A DNA stretch of 47,741 bases from Streptomyces hilarionis. GTDB taxonomy: Bacteria > Actinomycetota > Actinomycetes > Streptomycetales > Streptomycetaceae. Numbering within the stretch: the first letter of the stretch is position 1; each line of letters begins with the position of its first letter. The stretch spans positions 1 to 47,741 of the forward strand of contig NZ_JAHHIT010000079.1 in the NCBI RefSeq assembly GCF_024539675.1, written 5' to 3'. Of the stretch, positions 17,064 to 26,433 are shown piece by piece. The notes below the pieces were generated by a model, which saw only the letters and a program-made list of their open reading frames with translations, was not told the DNA's origin and did no database searches. The position numbers and the translations under genes are program-made.

Positions 17064-18758
17064 ATGTCCGTACAGTCCTCCACTCTGGCGGTCCCCGCCG
17101 CACGGCAACGCCCGCCCTTCGCACCGGCGCTGCGCCGGCCGCGCAGACCGCGCTGGTCGTTCGCGTCGGCGAGACACCGCGTCCCGCTCCTCGCCGTCGC
17201 CGCCGTCCTCCCGCTGTACTGGGGGTGGGACGCGTTCCTCGCCACGGGCGGCGGTGACCTCGCCGCGCAGTACGCGTGGGCGGGATTCGTGGGCAGGCAC
17301 CCGGACACGCCGTACGGGCTCTTCTGGTTCGGCGGCACCCACACCGTCAACTACAGCGTCATATCGCCCCATTTGATGGCACTCATCGGCGTTCGCGCCG
17401 TCTCCGTGCTGTCCGGGATCAGCGCCACGTGGATGCTCGCCGTGCTGCTGGAGCGCACCGTCGCGCGGGTGTCGCTGGCTCCCGCGCTGGTGGGCGCGCT
17501 GGCCCTCTGGTACAACGTCGTGCTCGGCCGCACCACCTTCGCCCTCGGCCTGGCCTTCGCGCTCGCGGGCCTGCTCGCCGTCGCGGACCGCGCCCCGCGG
17601 CCCGCCCGGCTCGCCGCCGCCGCGCTCGGGGCGCTGTTCGCGACCATGGGCAGCCCGGTGGCCGGGCTCTTCCTGCTGGTGGCGGGCGCCGGATACCTGT
17701 TCGACCGGCAGTTCGGCAAGGCTCTCGCCCTGGTCGTCCCCCCGGTCGTCGTCGTGGGCCTGACCACGCTGCTGTTCCCCTTCCAGGGCGAACAGCCCAT
17801 GGCGGCGGGCCGCATGATCCTGCCCGTGCTGCTGTCCGCCGCCGTGCTGTGGGCCTGCCCGCGGGAATGGCGGGTGGTGCGGGCGAGCGGGGCCCTGTAC
17901 GCCGCCGGAGTCGTCCTCACCTGGGTCATCCCCTCGCCGATCGGCAACAACGTGGAGCGGCTCGCCCTGCTCTTCGCCCCGGCGGTGCTGCTCGCCGCCG
18001 CACTGCACCGCCGCTCCCGCCGCCTGCGCAACGGCGTCCGCCGCTCCCGCATGCGCGCGATGGCCGTGGTGACCGCCCTGTCCGTCTCCTATCTCTGCGT
18101 CACGTCGCTGATGCATCTGCGCGGCCCGGACCCCGTTCCCGGCTGGGTGACGCACACCGAGGGAGTGCTCGCTGCCCTCGACCGGCTCGGCGCGAACCGC
18201 GGCCGGGTCGAGTTGCCGACGGACGTCGACCACCGCGGGGCCACCCTCCTCGGCCCGCACGTCGAGCTGATGCGGGGCTGGAACCAGCAGCTGGACGTGG
18301 AACGGGGACGGCTGTTCTACGAGGGGAACCTCGACGGCCCGCGCTACCACGCCTGGCTGCGCTACTGGGCGGTGGGCTTCGTCGTCCTGCACGACGGCAC
18401 ACCCGACCGGTCCGCGGTACAGGAGACCGCTCTGATCAAGCAGGGCCAGGACTGGCTGGAACCCGTCTGGCAGGACCGCTACTGGAAGATCTACCGGGTC
18501 CGCGACACCCTGCCGCTGGTCTCCGCCCCGGCCGAGTTGCAGCACGCGGGAGAGGCGGAGCTCAAGCTGAGGATGCCGCGCGCCGGGACGACCACGGTGC
18601 GGATCGAGTACTCGCCGTGGCTGCGGGCCGAGGGAGCGTGCGTCAGCGCGGAGGGCCAGTGGACCCGGCTCACCGTGCCCCGGGCGGGCGTGTACCGGCT
18701 GACGTCCGACTACGCCGGCGGCCCCGTGGACGAGCGCGGCTGCTGGCTGGGCGACTGA
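17064..18758 (+). CDS. Polytopic membrane protein, possibly GT-C glycosyltransferase-like
   Basis: 564 residues, start ATG 17064 with GGGAAAG five bases upstream. The first 340 residues hold about nine hydrophobic segments with positive charges between them; the N-terminal 35 residues are basic and cytoplasmic. An acidic loop after the first segment (GGGDLAAQYAW) recalls the Asp-bearing first loop of GT-C glycosyltransferases. The last 210 residues are soluble and rich in Trp/Tyr and beta-strand-like sequence, with only two Cys, and probably lie outside the membrane. I do not recognise the family with certainty; a membrane glycosyltransferase or an uncharacterised integral protein are both possible. 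It is a single gene with a terminator directly after the stop. Confidence 0.7.
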   Translation: MSVQSSTLAVPAARQRPPFAPALRRPRRPRWSFASARHRVPLLAVAAVLPLYWGWDAFLATGGGDLAAQYAWAGFVGRHPDTPYGLFWFGGTHTVNYSVISPHLMALIGVRAVSVLSGISATWMLAVLLERTVARVSLAPALVGALALWYNVVLGRTTFALGLAFALAGLLAVADRAPRPARLAAAALGALFATMGSPVAGLFLLVAGAGYLFDRQFGKALALVVPPVVVVGLTTLLFPFQGEQPMAAGRMILPVLLSAAVLWACPREWRVVRASGALYAAGVVLTWVIPSPIGNNVERLALLFAPAVLLAAALHRRSRRLRNGVRRSRMRAMAVVTALSVSYLCVTSLMHLRGPDPVPGWVTHTEGVLAALDRLGANRGRVELPTDVDHRGATLLGPHVELMRGWNQQLDVERGRLFYEGNLDGPRYHAWLRYWAVGFVVLHDGTPDRSAVQETALIKQGQDWLEPVWQDRYWKIYRVRDTLPLVSAPAELQHAGEAELKLRMPRAGTTTVRIEYSPWLRAEGACVSAEGQWTRLTVPRAGVYRLTSDYAGGPVDERGCWLGD

Positions 18759-18759
18759 G

Positions 18760-18778
18760 GGGCGCCCGCGAGGCGCCC
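18760..18778 (+). terminator. Hairpin directly after the membrane-protein gene
   Basis: GGGCGCC (18760-18766) pairs with GGCGCCC (18772-18778) around a 5-base loop, two bases after the stop codon. Confidence 0.55.
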
Positions 18779-19671
18779 GGCCCCCGCGCCCGCCTCCTGC
18801 CGGCCCGGGGGCCTTCCGCCTTCCGCGCCCCACGCGGCGCAGGAGTGCCGTGCGGCGGCCGTCCGGGCGGCGAGGCGATGGTCCACTGGCGGCAGCGGGG
18901 CGACGTGCCTTACATCCCGGCACCCCGACGTCCTGCCGCGCCTGCGCGATGCCGCGCCGCCGGAACGCCGGGATGCCGAACGCCGCGACCCTGCGATGCC
19001 GAACGCCGCGATGCCGGAGCGGCGGCCCGTCCGGCGGCCGTCGGGGCGCGAGTCCGGTGGTCCGGGCGGGGCGCCGGCCGGCACGCGAACCGGGAACGGC
19101 GGCGCTGCCCGGCGGTCCCCTTCGCGTGAGTCCGGTGGCCCGGGACCCGGCTCGCGGGCGAACCGCTTCCGCGCAAGCGCTTCGACGGGATGTCACGGCC
19201 GACGGCGTGCGCGGTCGTCGCCGCGCCGCTCGGCAGCGGCGACGCCGAGGCGGGGGAGCGGCCGCGGCCGCTCGGGGCCGGCGTCTCCCGGACCGAGGCC
19301 GCGCCGGCCGGGGTCGCCGGTCGCTCCGCACGTCAGCGGCCTGACGGCTGCTCACCCCGCACGCGCGGGCACGCACTCCCGTGGGCGGCACGACCGGTCG
19401 TGCCCGGCGCCGGGGGACGGGGCACCGCCGTCCGCCCGTCTCCGCGGAGGAGTCGTCCGAGCGGTCGAACCGGACACCGACCGCTGGAATCAGCCGTCGA
19501 ACCGATTCCGCGACAACGTTCACCGCCAAGGCGTCAGCGCCCTTGACAGCCTGTCAGGCCGGGAGCACCGTCTCCCCCGCGAACCTCCTGAACGACTCCG
19601 GCCCGTGGCCGGCCCACCCGGCTCACGGGTCGTCCGGCGTGCCCACTGTCCCCCACCGGTGAGGAACCCCC
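18779..19671. other. Long intergenic region before the glycosidase cluster
   Basis: About 890 bases with no convincing gene. It contains a 17-base direct repeat (18972-18988 and 18995-19011, beginning GATGCCGAAC), a diverged AGTCCGGTGG repeat (about 19050 and 19128), a LacI-like AAGCGCTT core (19175-19182), a GACAACGTTCACC site (19512-19524) and a promoter-like palindrome at 19544. It may hold a decayed gene plus a long control region. Confidence 0.5.
19543..19556 (+). promoter_or_regulatory. TTGACA box overlapping a perfect palindrome before the SGNH gene
   Basis: TTGACA (19543-19548) overlaps TGACAGCCTGTCA (19544-19556), a 13-base palindrome with 6-base arms. No good -10 box follows at 17 bases. 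It is 116 bases upstream of the start, so it could be a -35 element covered by an operator. Confidence 0.35.
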
Positions 19672-20850
19672 ATGCAGCTGAGGAAGACGCGTCCGGCACT
19701 CCTGGTCGCCGCGTTGACGACCGTTCTCGGTGTCGGCGGGGCACTGCCCGCGGCCGCCGGCGCCGGCGGCTCGCCGCCGCCCTCCGGCGTGCGCACCGCG
19801 GCCACGGCGCCCGCCGCCCCCTCGACCGCCGCCGCGCCGGCCGCGCTGCGGCTGATGCCGTTGGGCGACTCGATCACCTGGGGCGTCGGAAGCCCGTCCG
19901 GCAACAGCTACCGGGGCTTCCTCGGGAGCCTGCTGTCGGCCGACGGGCACGCCCTCGACTTCGTCGGCTCGGGCCGCAACGGCACCATGTCCGACCCGGA
20001 CAACGAGGGCCACTCCGGATGGCGCATCGACCAGATCGCCGGCATCGCGGACTCCGTGCTGGCCCGCCACCGCCCGAACGTGGTCACCCTCGAGATCGGC
20101 ACCAACGACCTCAACGGCAACTACCAGGTCGCGACCGCCCCCGACCGGCTGCGTTCGCTCATCGACCAGATCACCCGCGACATCCCCGACGTGACCGTCC
20201 TCGTGGGCACCGTCATCGTCTCCACGAGCGGCACCGAGGAGACCCACCGGCCCGGGTTCAACGCGAAGCTGCCCGGGATCGTCCAGGCCGAGCAGGCCGC
20301 CGGCAAGCACGTGCGACTGGTGGACATGAGCGCGCTGACCGCCGCCGACCTGTCCGACGCCCTGCACCCCAACGACAACGGATTCCGCAAGATGGCGGAC
20401 GCCTTCCGCGCCGGCGTCCAAGCCGCGGACGCGGCGGGCTGGATCAAGCCGCCGGCCTCCGCGGGCGGACAGGTGCGCTCCGGGATCGCGGGGAAGTGCC
20501 TCGACGTCAACGGCGGCAACAGCGCGAGCGGGACCGCCGTGGTCATCTCGACCTGCAACGGCTCCGCGGGGCAGCAGTGGTCCGCGCGGTCCGACGGCAC
20601 CCTGCGGGCCCTCGGCAAGTGCCTCGACGCCGCCGGTCTGGGCACCGCCAACGGCACGAGGATCCAGATCTGGGACTGCGGAGCGGGCGCCAACCAGCGC
20701 TGGCAGTCCGTCAACGGCGGCTACCGCAACCCGGTCTCCGGCCGTTGCCTCGACGACCCCGGGGCGTCCACCGCGGACGGCACGCAACTCGTCCTGTGGG
20801 ACTGCAACGGCGCCGCCAACCAGCAGTGGACCGCTCTTCCGGTCACCTGA
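19672..20850 (+). CDS. Secreted SGNH/GDSL esterase with C-terminal ricin-B lectin (CBM13)
   Basis: 392 residues, start ATG 19672 with GAGGAA upstream. A Sec signal peptide (residues 1-30, KTRPALLVAALTTVLG) is followed by an Ala/Pro/Thr-rich linker. The SGNH hydrolase domain (about 60-255) shows all four blocks: GDSITWG with the nucleophile Ser, a Gly in GSGRNG, Asn in GTNDLNG and the catalytic Asp/His in DALHPND. Residues about 265-390 form a ricin-B beta-trefoil with three QxW-type repeats (QQW, QRW, QQW). It is probably an extracellular deacetylase or esterase acting on a polysaccharide. A strong terminator after it separates it from the following operon. Confidence 0.88.
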   Translation: MQLRKTRPALLVAALTTVLGVGGALPAAAGAGGSPPPSGVRTAATAPAAPSTAAAPAALRLMPLGDSITWGVGSPSGNSYRGFLGSLLSADGHALDFVGSGRNGTMSDPDNEGHSGWRIDQIAGIADSVLARHRPNVVTLEIGTNDLNGNYQVATAPDRLRSLIDQITRDIPDVTVLVGTVIVSTSGTEETHRPGFNAKLPGIVQAEQAAGKHVRLVDMSALTAADLSDALHPNDNGFRKMADAFRAGVQAADAAGWIKPPASAGGQVRSGIAGKCLDVNGGNSASGTAVVISTCNGSAGQQWSARSDGTLRALGKCLDAAGLGTANGTRIQIWDCGAGANQRWQSVNGGYRNPVSGRCLDDPGASTADGTQLVLWDCNGAANQQWTALPVT

Positions 20851-20860
20851 TCCCGGCGGG

Positions 20861-20911
20861 GCCGACTTCCCGCGCCCGCGACGGCAGCCGTCGCGGGCGC
20901 GGGAAGTCGGC
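20861..20911 (+). terminator. 24-bp perfect-stem terminator after the SGNH esterase gene
   Basis: 20861-20884 pairs perfectly with 20888-20911 around a 3-base loop. It is the strongest hairpin in the window and marks the end of the esterase transcript. Confidence 0.85.
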
Positions 20912-20981
20912 ATGCCATTCGCCACGAACCGACCTGGTGAAACATAGGATGGATCCGTTCTGGCGCGGTGTGACGGGTGTA

Positions 20982-21037
20982 TTGACAGGGCGTCGGGTGC
21001 GTGGGATCACTTAGGACATGGGATGTCTGAGCGCTCC
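20982..21037 (+). promoter_or_regulatory. Promoter and LacI-like operator of the glycosidase operon
   Basis: TTGACA (20982-20987) is followed by no perfect -10 box (GATCAC at 21005 or TAGGAC at 21012). GAGCGCTC, an 8-base palindrome of the LacI/CebR type, lies at 21029-21036, where a repressor would cover the transcription start. ACATAGGATGG (20942-20952), upstream, resembles a GntR-type half palindrome. These are the only signals I see in the 312-base gap 20851-21162, which leaves a leader of about 140 bases. Confidence 0.45.
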
Positions 21038-21162
21038 GCGTGAGCGTTCTCGGACCCGCCGGCGGATCCGGCCGCCGGCGGACGAAGCGGCCTCCCGCGC
21101 GCTTCCCGCACCGACAGGCACAGCACTCTCTGTCCCCTTCCCCGATTGTTCGAGGAACAGAA

Positions 21163-22662
21163 ATGCAGCCTTCAACCGCTCCCTTCCGGATCAGGGCCCG
21201 TGGACCACGCCCGACGGCGGCCGCCGTGTGCGTGCTGGCACTGCTGCTCGTGCTGCTGGAGACGGCCCCGACGTGGTCGGCGCCGGCCGCCGCGGCCCCC
21301 CTGACGAGCTCGGCGTCAGGACGGTGCCTGGACGTCAGGGGCAACGTCGACACACAGGGCACGACGCTGGACGTCTGGGACTGCAACGGCCAGGCCAACC
21401 AGGCGTTCGCCCTCACCTCGGCGGGTGAGCTGCGGACGATGAGCGGCACCCGCTGCGTGGACGCCTACGACGACCGGACGGCTCCCGGCGCCCCGGCGGT
21501 CATCCGGTCCTGCGACGGGCGGGCGACCCAGGTGTGGCGGATGAACGGCGACGGGACCGTCACCGCGGTGCGCTCCGGATTCTGCCTGGACGTCAGCGGA
21601 GCGGCCACCGCCAACGGCACGGCGGTCGTCCTGTGGACCTGCACCGGCCGCGCCAACCAGAAGTGGACCACACCGACGACTCCGCCCCCGCCCGGCGCGG
21701 CGCGCCCGTGCGACCTCTATGCCGCCGGCGGTACGCCCTGCGTGGCCGCACACAGCACGGTCCGGGCGCTGTTCGGCTCGTACCGGGGCCCGCTGTACCA
21801 GGTCAGGCGCTCCTCGGACAACATGACCCGGGACATCGGCGTGCTGTCCCCCGGGGGGATCGCCGACGCGGCGGCGCAGGACGCGTTCTGCGCGGGCGCC
21901 TCGTGCGTGATCACGGCCGTCCGCGACCAGTCCGGACACGGCAACGACCTGTGGTACCAGGGATCGTCCCAGGTCCCGGGATCGGACCGGAGCAGCCCCG
22001 CGAAGGCCACATCCGAGTCGCTGACCGCCGGGGGCGCCAAGGCTTACTCGCTGTACATCAACCCCGGCAACAGCTACTGGCGCGACGGACACCTGACGGG
22101 CGTGCCGACCGGCGCCGCGCCCGAGGGCGCGTACATGGTGACCAGCGGCGCCCACGTCAACGGCGGCTGCTGCTTCGACTACGGCAACAGCGAGACGAGC
22201 CGGAAGGCCGACGCCGCCGGGGCGATGGACGCGATCAACTTCGGCACCGAGTGCTGGTTCGGCGGCTGCGCGGGCAGCGGCCCCTGGGTGCAGGCCGATC
22301 TCGAATGGGGCCTGTACTCCGGCGGCAGCCAGTCCTGGAACACCAGGCAGCGGGCCTTCCCGGGCAAGTTCGTCACCGCCATGCTGAAGAACAACGGGAC
22401 GTCGAGATTCGCCCTCAAGGGCGGCGACGCCCAGTCCGGCGGCCTGACCACCCTCTGGGACGGCGCGCTCCCCGGCGGCTACAGCCCCATGAAGAAGCAG
22501 GGAGCCATCGTCCTCGGGAGCGGCGGCGACTGCTGCAAGCCCGGCGGCGGCGCCAACCTGAGCGCCGGCACCTTCTACGAGGGCGCGATCGTCGCCGGCT
22601 ACCCCTCCGACGCGACCGACGACGCGGTGCAGGCGAACGTCACCGCGGCCGGCTACCGCTGA
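21163..22662 (+). CDS. GH54 alpha-L-arabinofuranosidase with N-terminal ricin-B lectin
   Basis: 499 residues from ATG 21163 (GAGGAA upstream). Signal peptide about 1-45, then a ricin-B domain (about 46-170; QAF, QVW, QKW repeats), a Pro-rich linker and a GH54 catalytic domain (about 182-499, beginning PCDLYAAGGTPCVAAHS). Residues matching the fungal AbfB enzyme, as I recall it, are in place: the vicinal Cys336-Cys337 pair in GGCCFDYGN, the nucleophile Glu381 in WVQADLE and the acid/base Asp456 in GSGGD. The Cys-to-Glu distance is the same as in the fungal enzyme (44) and Glu-to-Asp is 75 against 76. Fungal members carry a C-terminal CBM42; here that domain is absent and a lectin is placed in front. 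It would release terminal L-arabinofuranose outside the cell. It is the first gene of the proposed operon. Confidence 0.88.
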   Translation: MQPSTAPFRIRARGPRPTAAAVCVLALLLVLLETAPTWSAPAAAAPLTSSASGRCLDVRGNVDTQGTTLDVWDCNGQANQAFALTSAGELRTMSGTRCVDAYDDRTAPGAPAVIRSCDGRATQVWRMNGDGTVTAVRSGFCLDVSGAATANGTAVVLWTCTGRANQKWTTPTTPPPPGAARPCDLYAAGGTPCVAAHSTVRALFGSYRGPLYQVRRSSDNMTRDIGVLSPGGIADAAAQDAFCAGASCVITAVRDQSGHGNDLWYQGSSQVPGSDRSSPAKATSESLTAGGAKAYSLYINPGNSYWRDGHLTGVPTGAAPEGAYMVTSGAHVNGGCCFDYGNSETSRKADAAGAMDAINFGTECWFGGCAGSGPWVQADLEWGLYSGGSQSWNTRQRAFPGKFVTAMLKNNGTSRFALKGGDAQSGGLTTLWDGALPGGYSPMKKQGAIVLGSGGDCCKPGGGANLSAGTFYEGAIVAGYPSDATDDAVQANVTAAGYR

Positions 22663-22701
22663 GCTTCCTTCCCCCCCAACCCGGCTCAGGAGTCGATGAC
22701 C

Positions 22702-24435
<1,734 letters not shown>

Positions 24436-24439
<4 letters not shown>

Positions 24440-26328
24440 GCCGCCCCCGCACCCCGACCGCGCCGCCCGCGCGAACCGTCTCCGTCGGGCGCGGGGCCGG
24501 GCGTCCTGCCCTGATGGCGGTCGTCGTCCTGGCCCTGCTGCTGCCGCTGCTGTCGACGGCCACGAGCCAGGCCGCTCCGGGCAGGCACCAGGCCGCTCCG
24601 GGCAGGTCGCTCAGCGTGAACCTCGCGTCGACCCGCGGGCCGTCGACCGGCGTGGGGGAGGGGTTCCTCTACGGCATCAACGAGGACGGCAGCCTGCCCG
24701 CGGACCAGTTCATCCAGCCGCTGGGGATCAACGCGTTCCGCGGCGGCGGATGGTTCTCCGGCGGCTGGATCAAGGACGGCTACCAGTACGGCTCGGCCAC
24801 CCGGGCCGACGTCGGCTCGATCATCTCCCAGGCGAAGCGGCTCACCCGGCCGCCCTACCACGCGCAGTACCAGGTGCTGGTCAGCGACATCTACGGCGCG
24901 AACGGCGGCCAGCCGTCGAACACGAGGTACCCCTGCGACAACGGCGACTGCGCGAACTGGACCGCCTTCATCGACTCCACCGTGGGAGCCTTGCAGGCGT
25001 CGGGGCTCACGTTCGCCTACGACATCTGGAACGAGCCGGACATCTCCGCGTTCTGGACCCGGGGTGTGAACAGCGCCCAGTACTTCCAGATGTGGGACAC
25101 CGCCTACCGGGAGATCCGGCGCATCGCCCCCGGCGCGCAGATCGTCGGGCCGTCGCTCGCGTTCACCCCGCAGGGCAACCCGGGTGAGTGGCGGACCTGG
25201 CTCGCGCACGTGAAGACGGCCGGGACCGTGCCGGACATGATCGCCAACCACAACGAGGGCGACGTCGACGACCCGGTCACCGTCGCGCAGAGCCTGAACA
25301 GCGCCCTGACCGCGGCGGGCATCGGTCCGCTGCCCCTGTCCTCGAACGAGTACCAGCCCGCCGACCGGCAGTCCGCCGGGGTGACGGCCTGGTATCTGGC
25401 ACGGTTCGCGCAGTCCGGGTACACCAACGCGATGCGCGGCAACTGGGTGTGCTGTGTCGTCCCGAACCTGACCGGAGCCCTGACCCGGAGCGGGGGGAGC
25501 TGGCAGCCGACCGGCACCTGGTGGGCGCTTCGGGACTACGCCGACATGACCGGCACCCTCGTGGACACCTCCGGCCAGGTGGGTTCGACGGCGATCTCGG
25601 CCTCCGAGGACGCCGCGAACAAGCGCGCGGTGGCGATCGTCGGCGACGCGAACGGATACACCGGCGACGCGTCCGTGACCTTCGGCGGGCTGGCGTCCGT
25701 TCCCTGGCTGGCAAGCTCCGGCGGTGTGCACGTCACCGTGCACCGCATCCCGGACCAGGCCCCGCTCGGCGCCCCGCAGACGGTGTACGACCAGAACGTG
25801 AGCGTCTCGGGCGGCTCGATCACCGTGCCGATCACGTTCCGGAGCGCGCACGACGCGTTCGCCGTCCATCTGGCGCCTGCCGCGTCCGGCGGCGGCTTCC
25901 CGGACGGTTACCACCAACTCGTGGCCGCCCACGACGGTCTGTGCGTGGACGTCGCCGGCGGCTCCGGCAACGCGGGCGCGGTGATCGACCAGTGGACCTG
26001 CAACGGTCGCAGCAACCAGCAGTTCCGGTTCGTGCCCGCCTCGGGCGGCTACGGCGAACTGCGGGCCCAGAACTCCGGCCTGGACGTGGCGGTGGCCGGT
26101 GGGTCCACGACGGCGGGCACCCCGGACATCGTCCAGCAGGCCCCGGGTGCGTCGGCCGACAGACTCTGGCTGCCGGTGCGGCAGTCCGACGGCTCCTACG
26201 CGTTCCACAACCAGAACAGCGGCCTGTGCCTGGACGTCTACGGCGCGGGCGCCGACCCGGGACAGCAACTGGACCAGTGGCCGTGCAAGAACACGCCCGG
26301 CACGAACCAGGACTTCATCCTGCGCTGA
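24436..26328 (+). CDS. Clan GH-A glycoside hydrolase (GH39-like?) with ricin-B-type lectin
   Basis: 630 residues from the ATG at 24436, which overlaps the TGA of the GH27 gene (ATGA), so translation is probably coupled. The signal peptide has a long n-region and the core LMAVVVLALLLPLLSTA. The catalytic barrel (about 60-380) shows the clan GH-A pair: Glu200 in DIWNEPD as acid/base and Glu305 in LSSNEYQP as nucleophile. A beta-domain follows, and the last 130 residues are a ricin-B-like trefoil with partly lost QxW motifs (QQF, RLW, QDF). I cannot assign a GH family with certainty; GH39 is the nearest guess. The neighbours suggest an exo-enzyme for galactose or arabinose side chains. Confidence 0.75.
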
Positions 26329-26433
26329 ACCGTGGCCCCACGGCCGCCACCACGAGCAGCACAGCCATCGCGTCTCCCGGCCGGACCACCCCGTCGGCCA
26401 CGGGACGTCCACGACCTGTGAAAGGAACCCACC

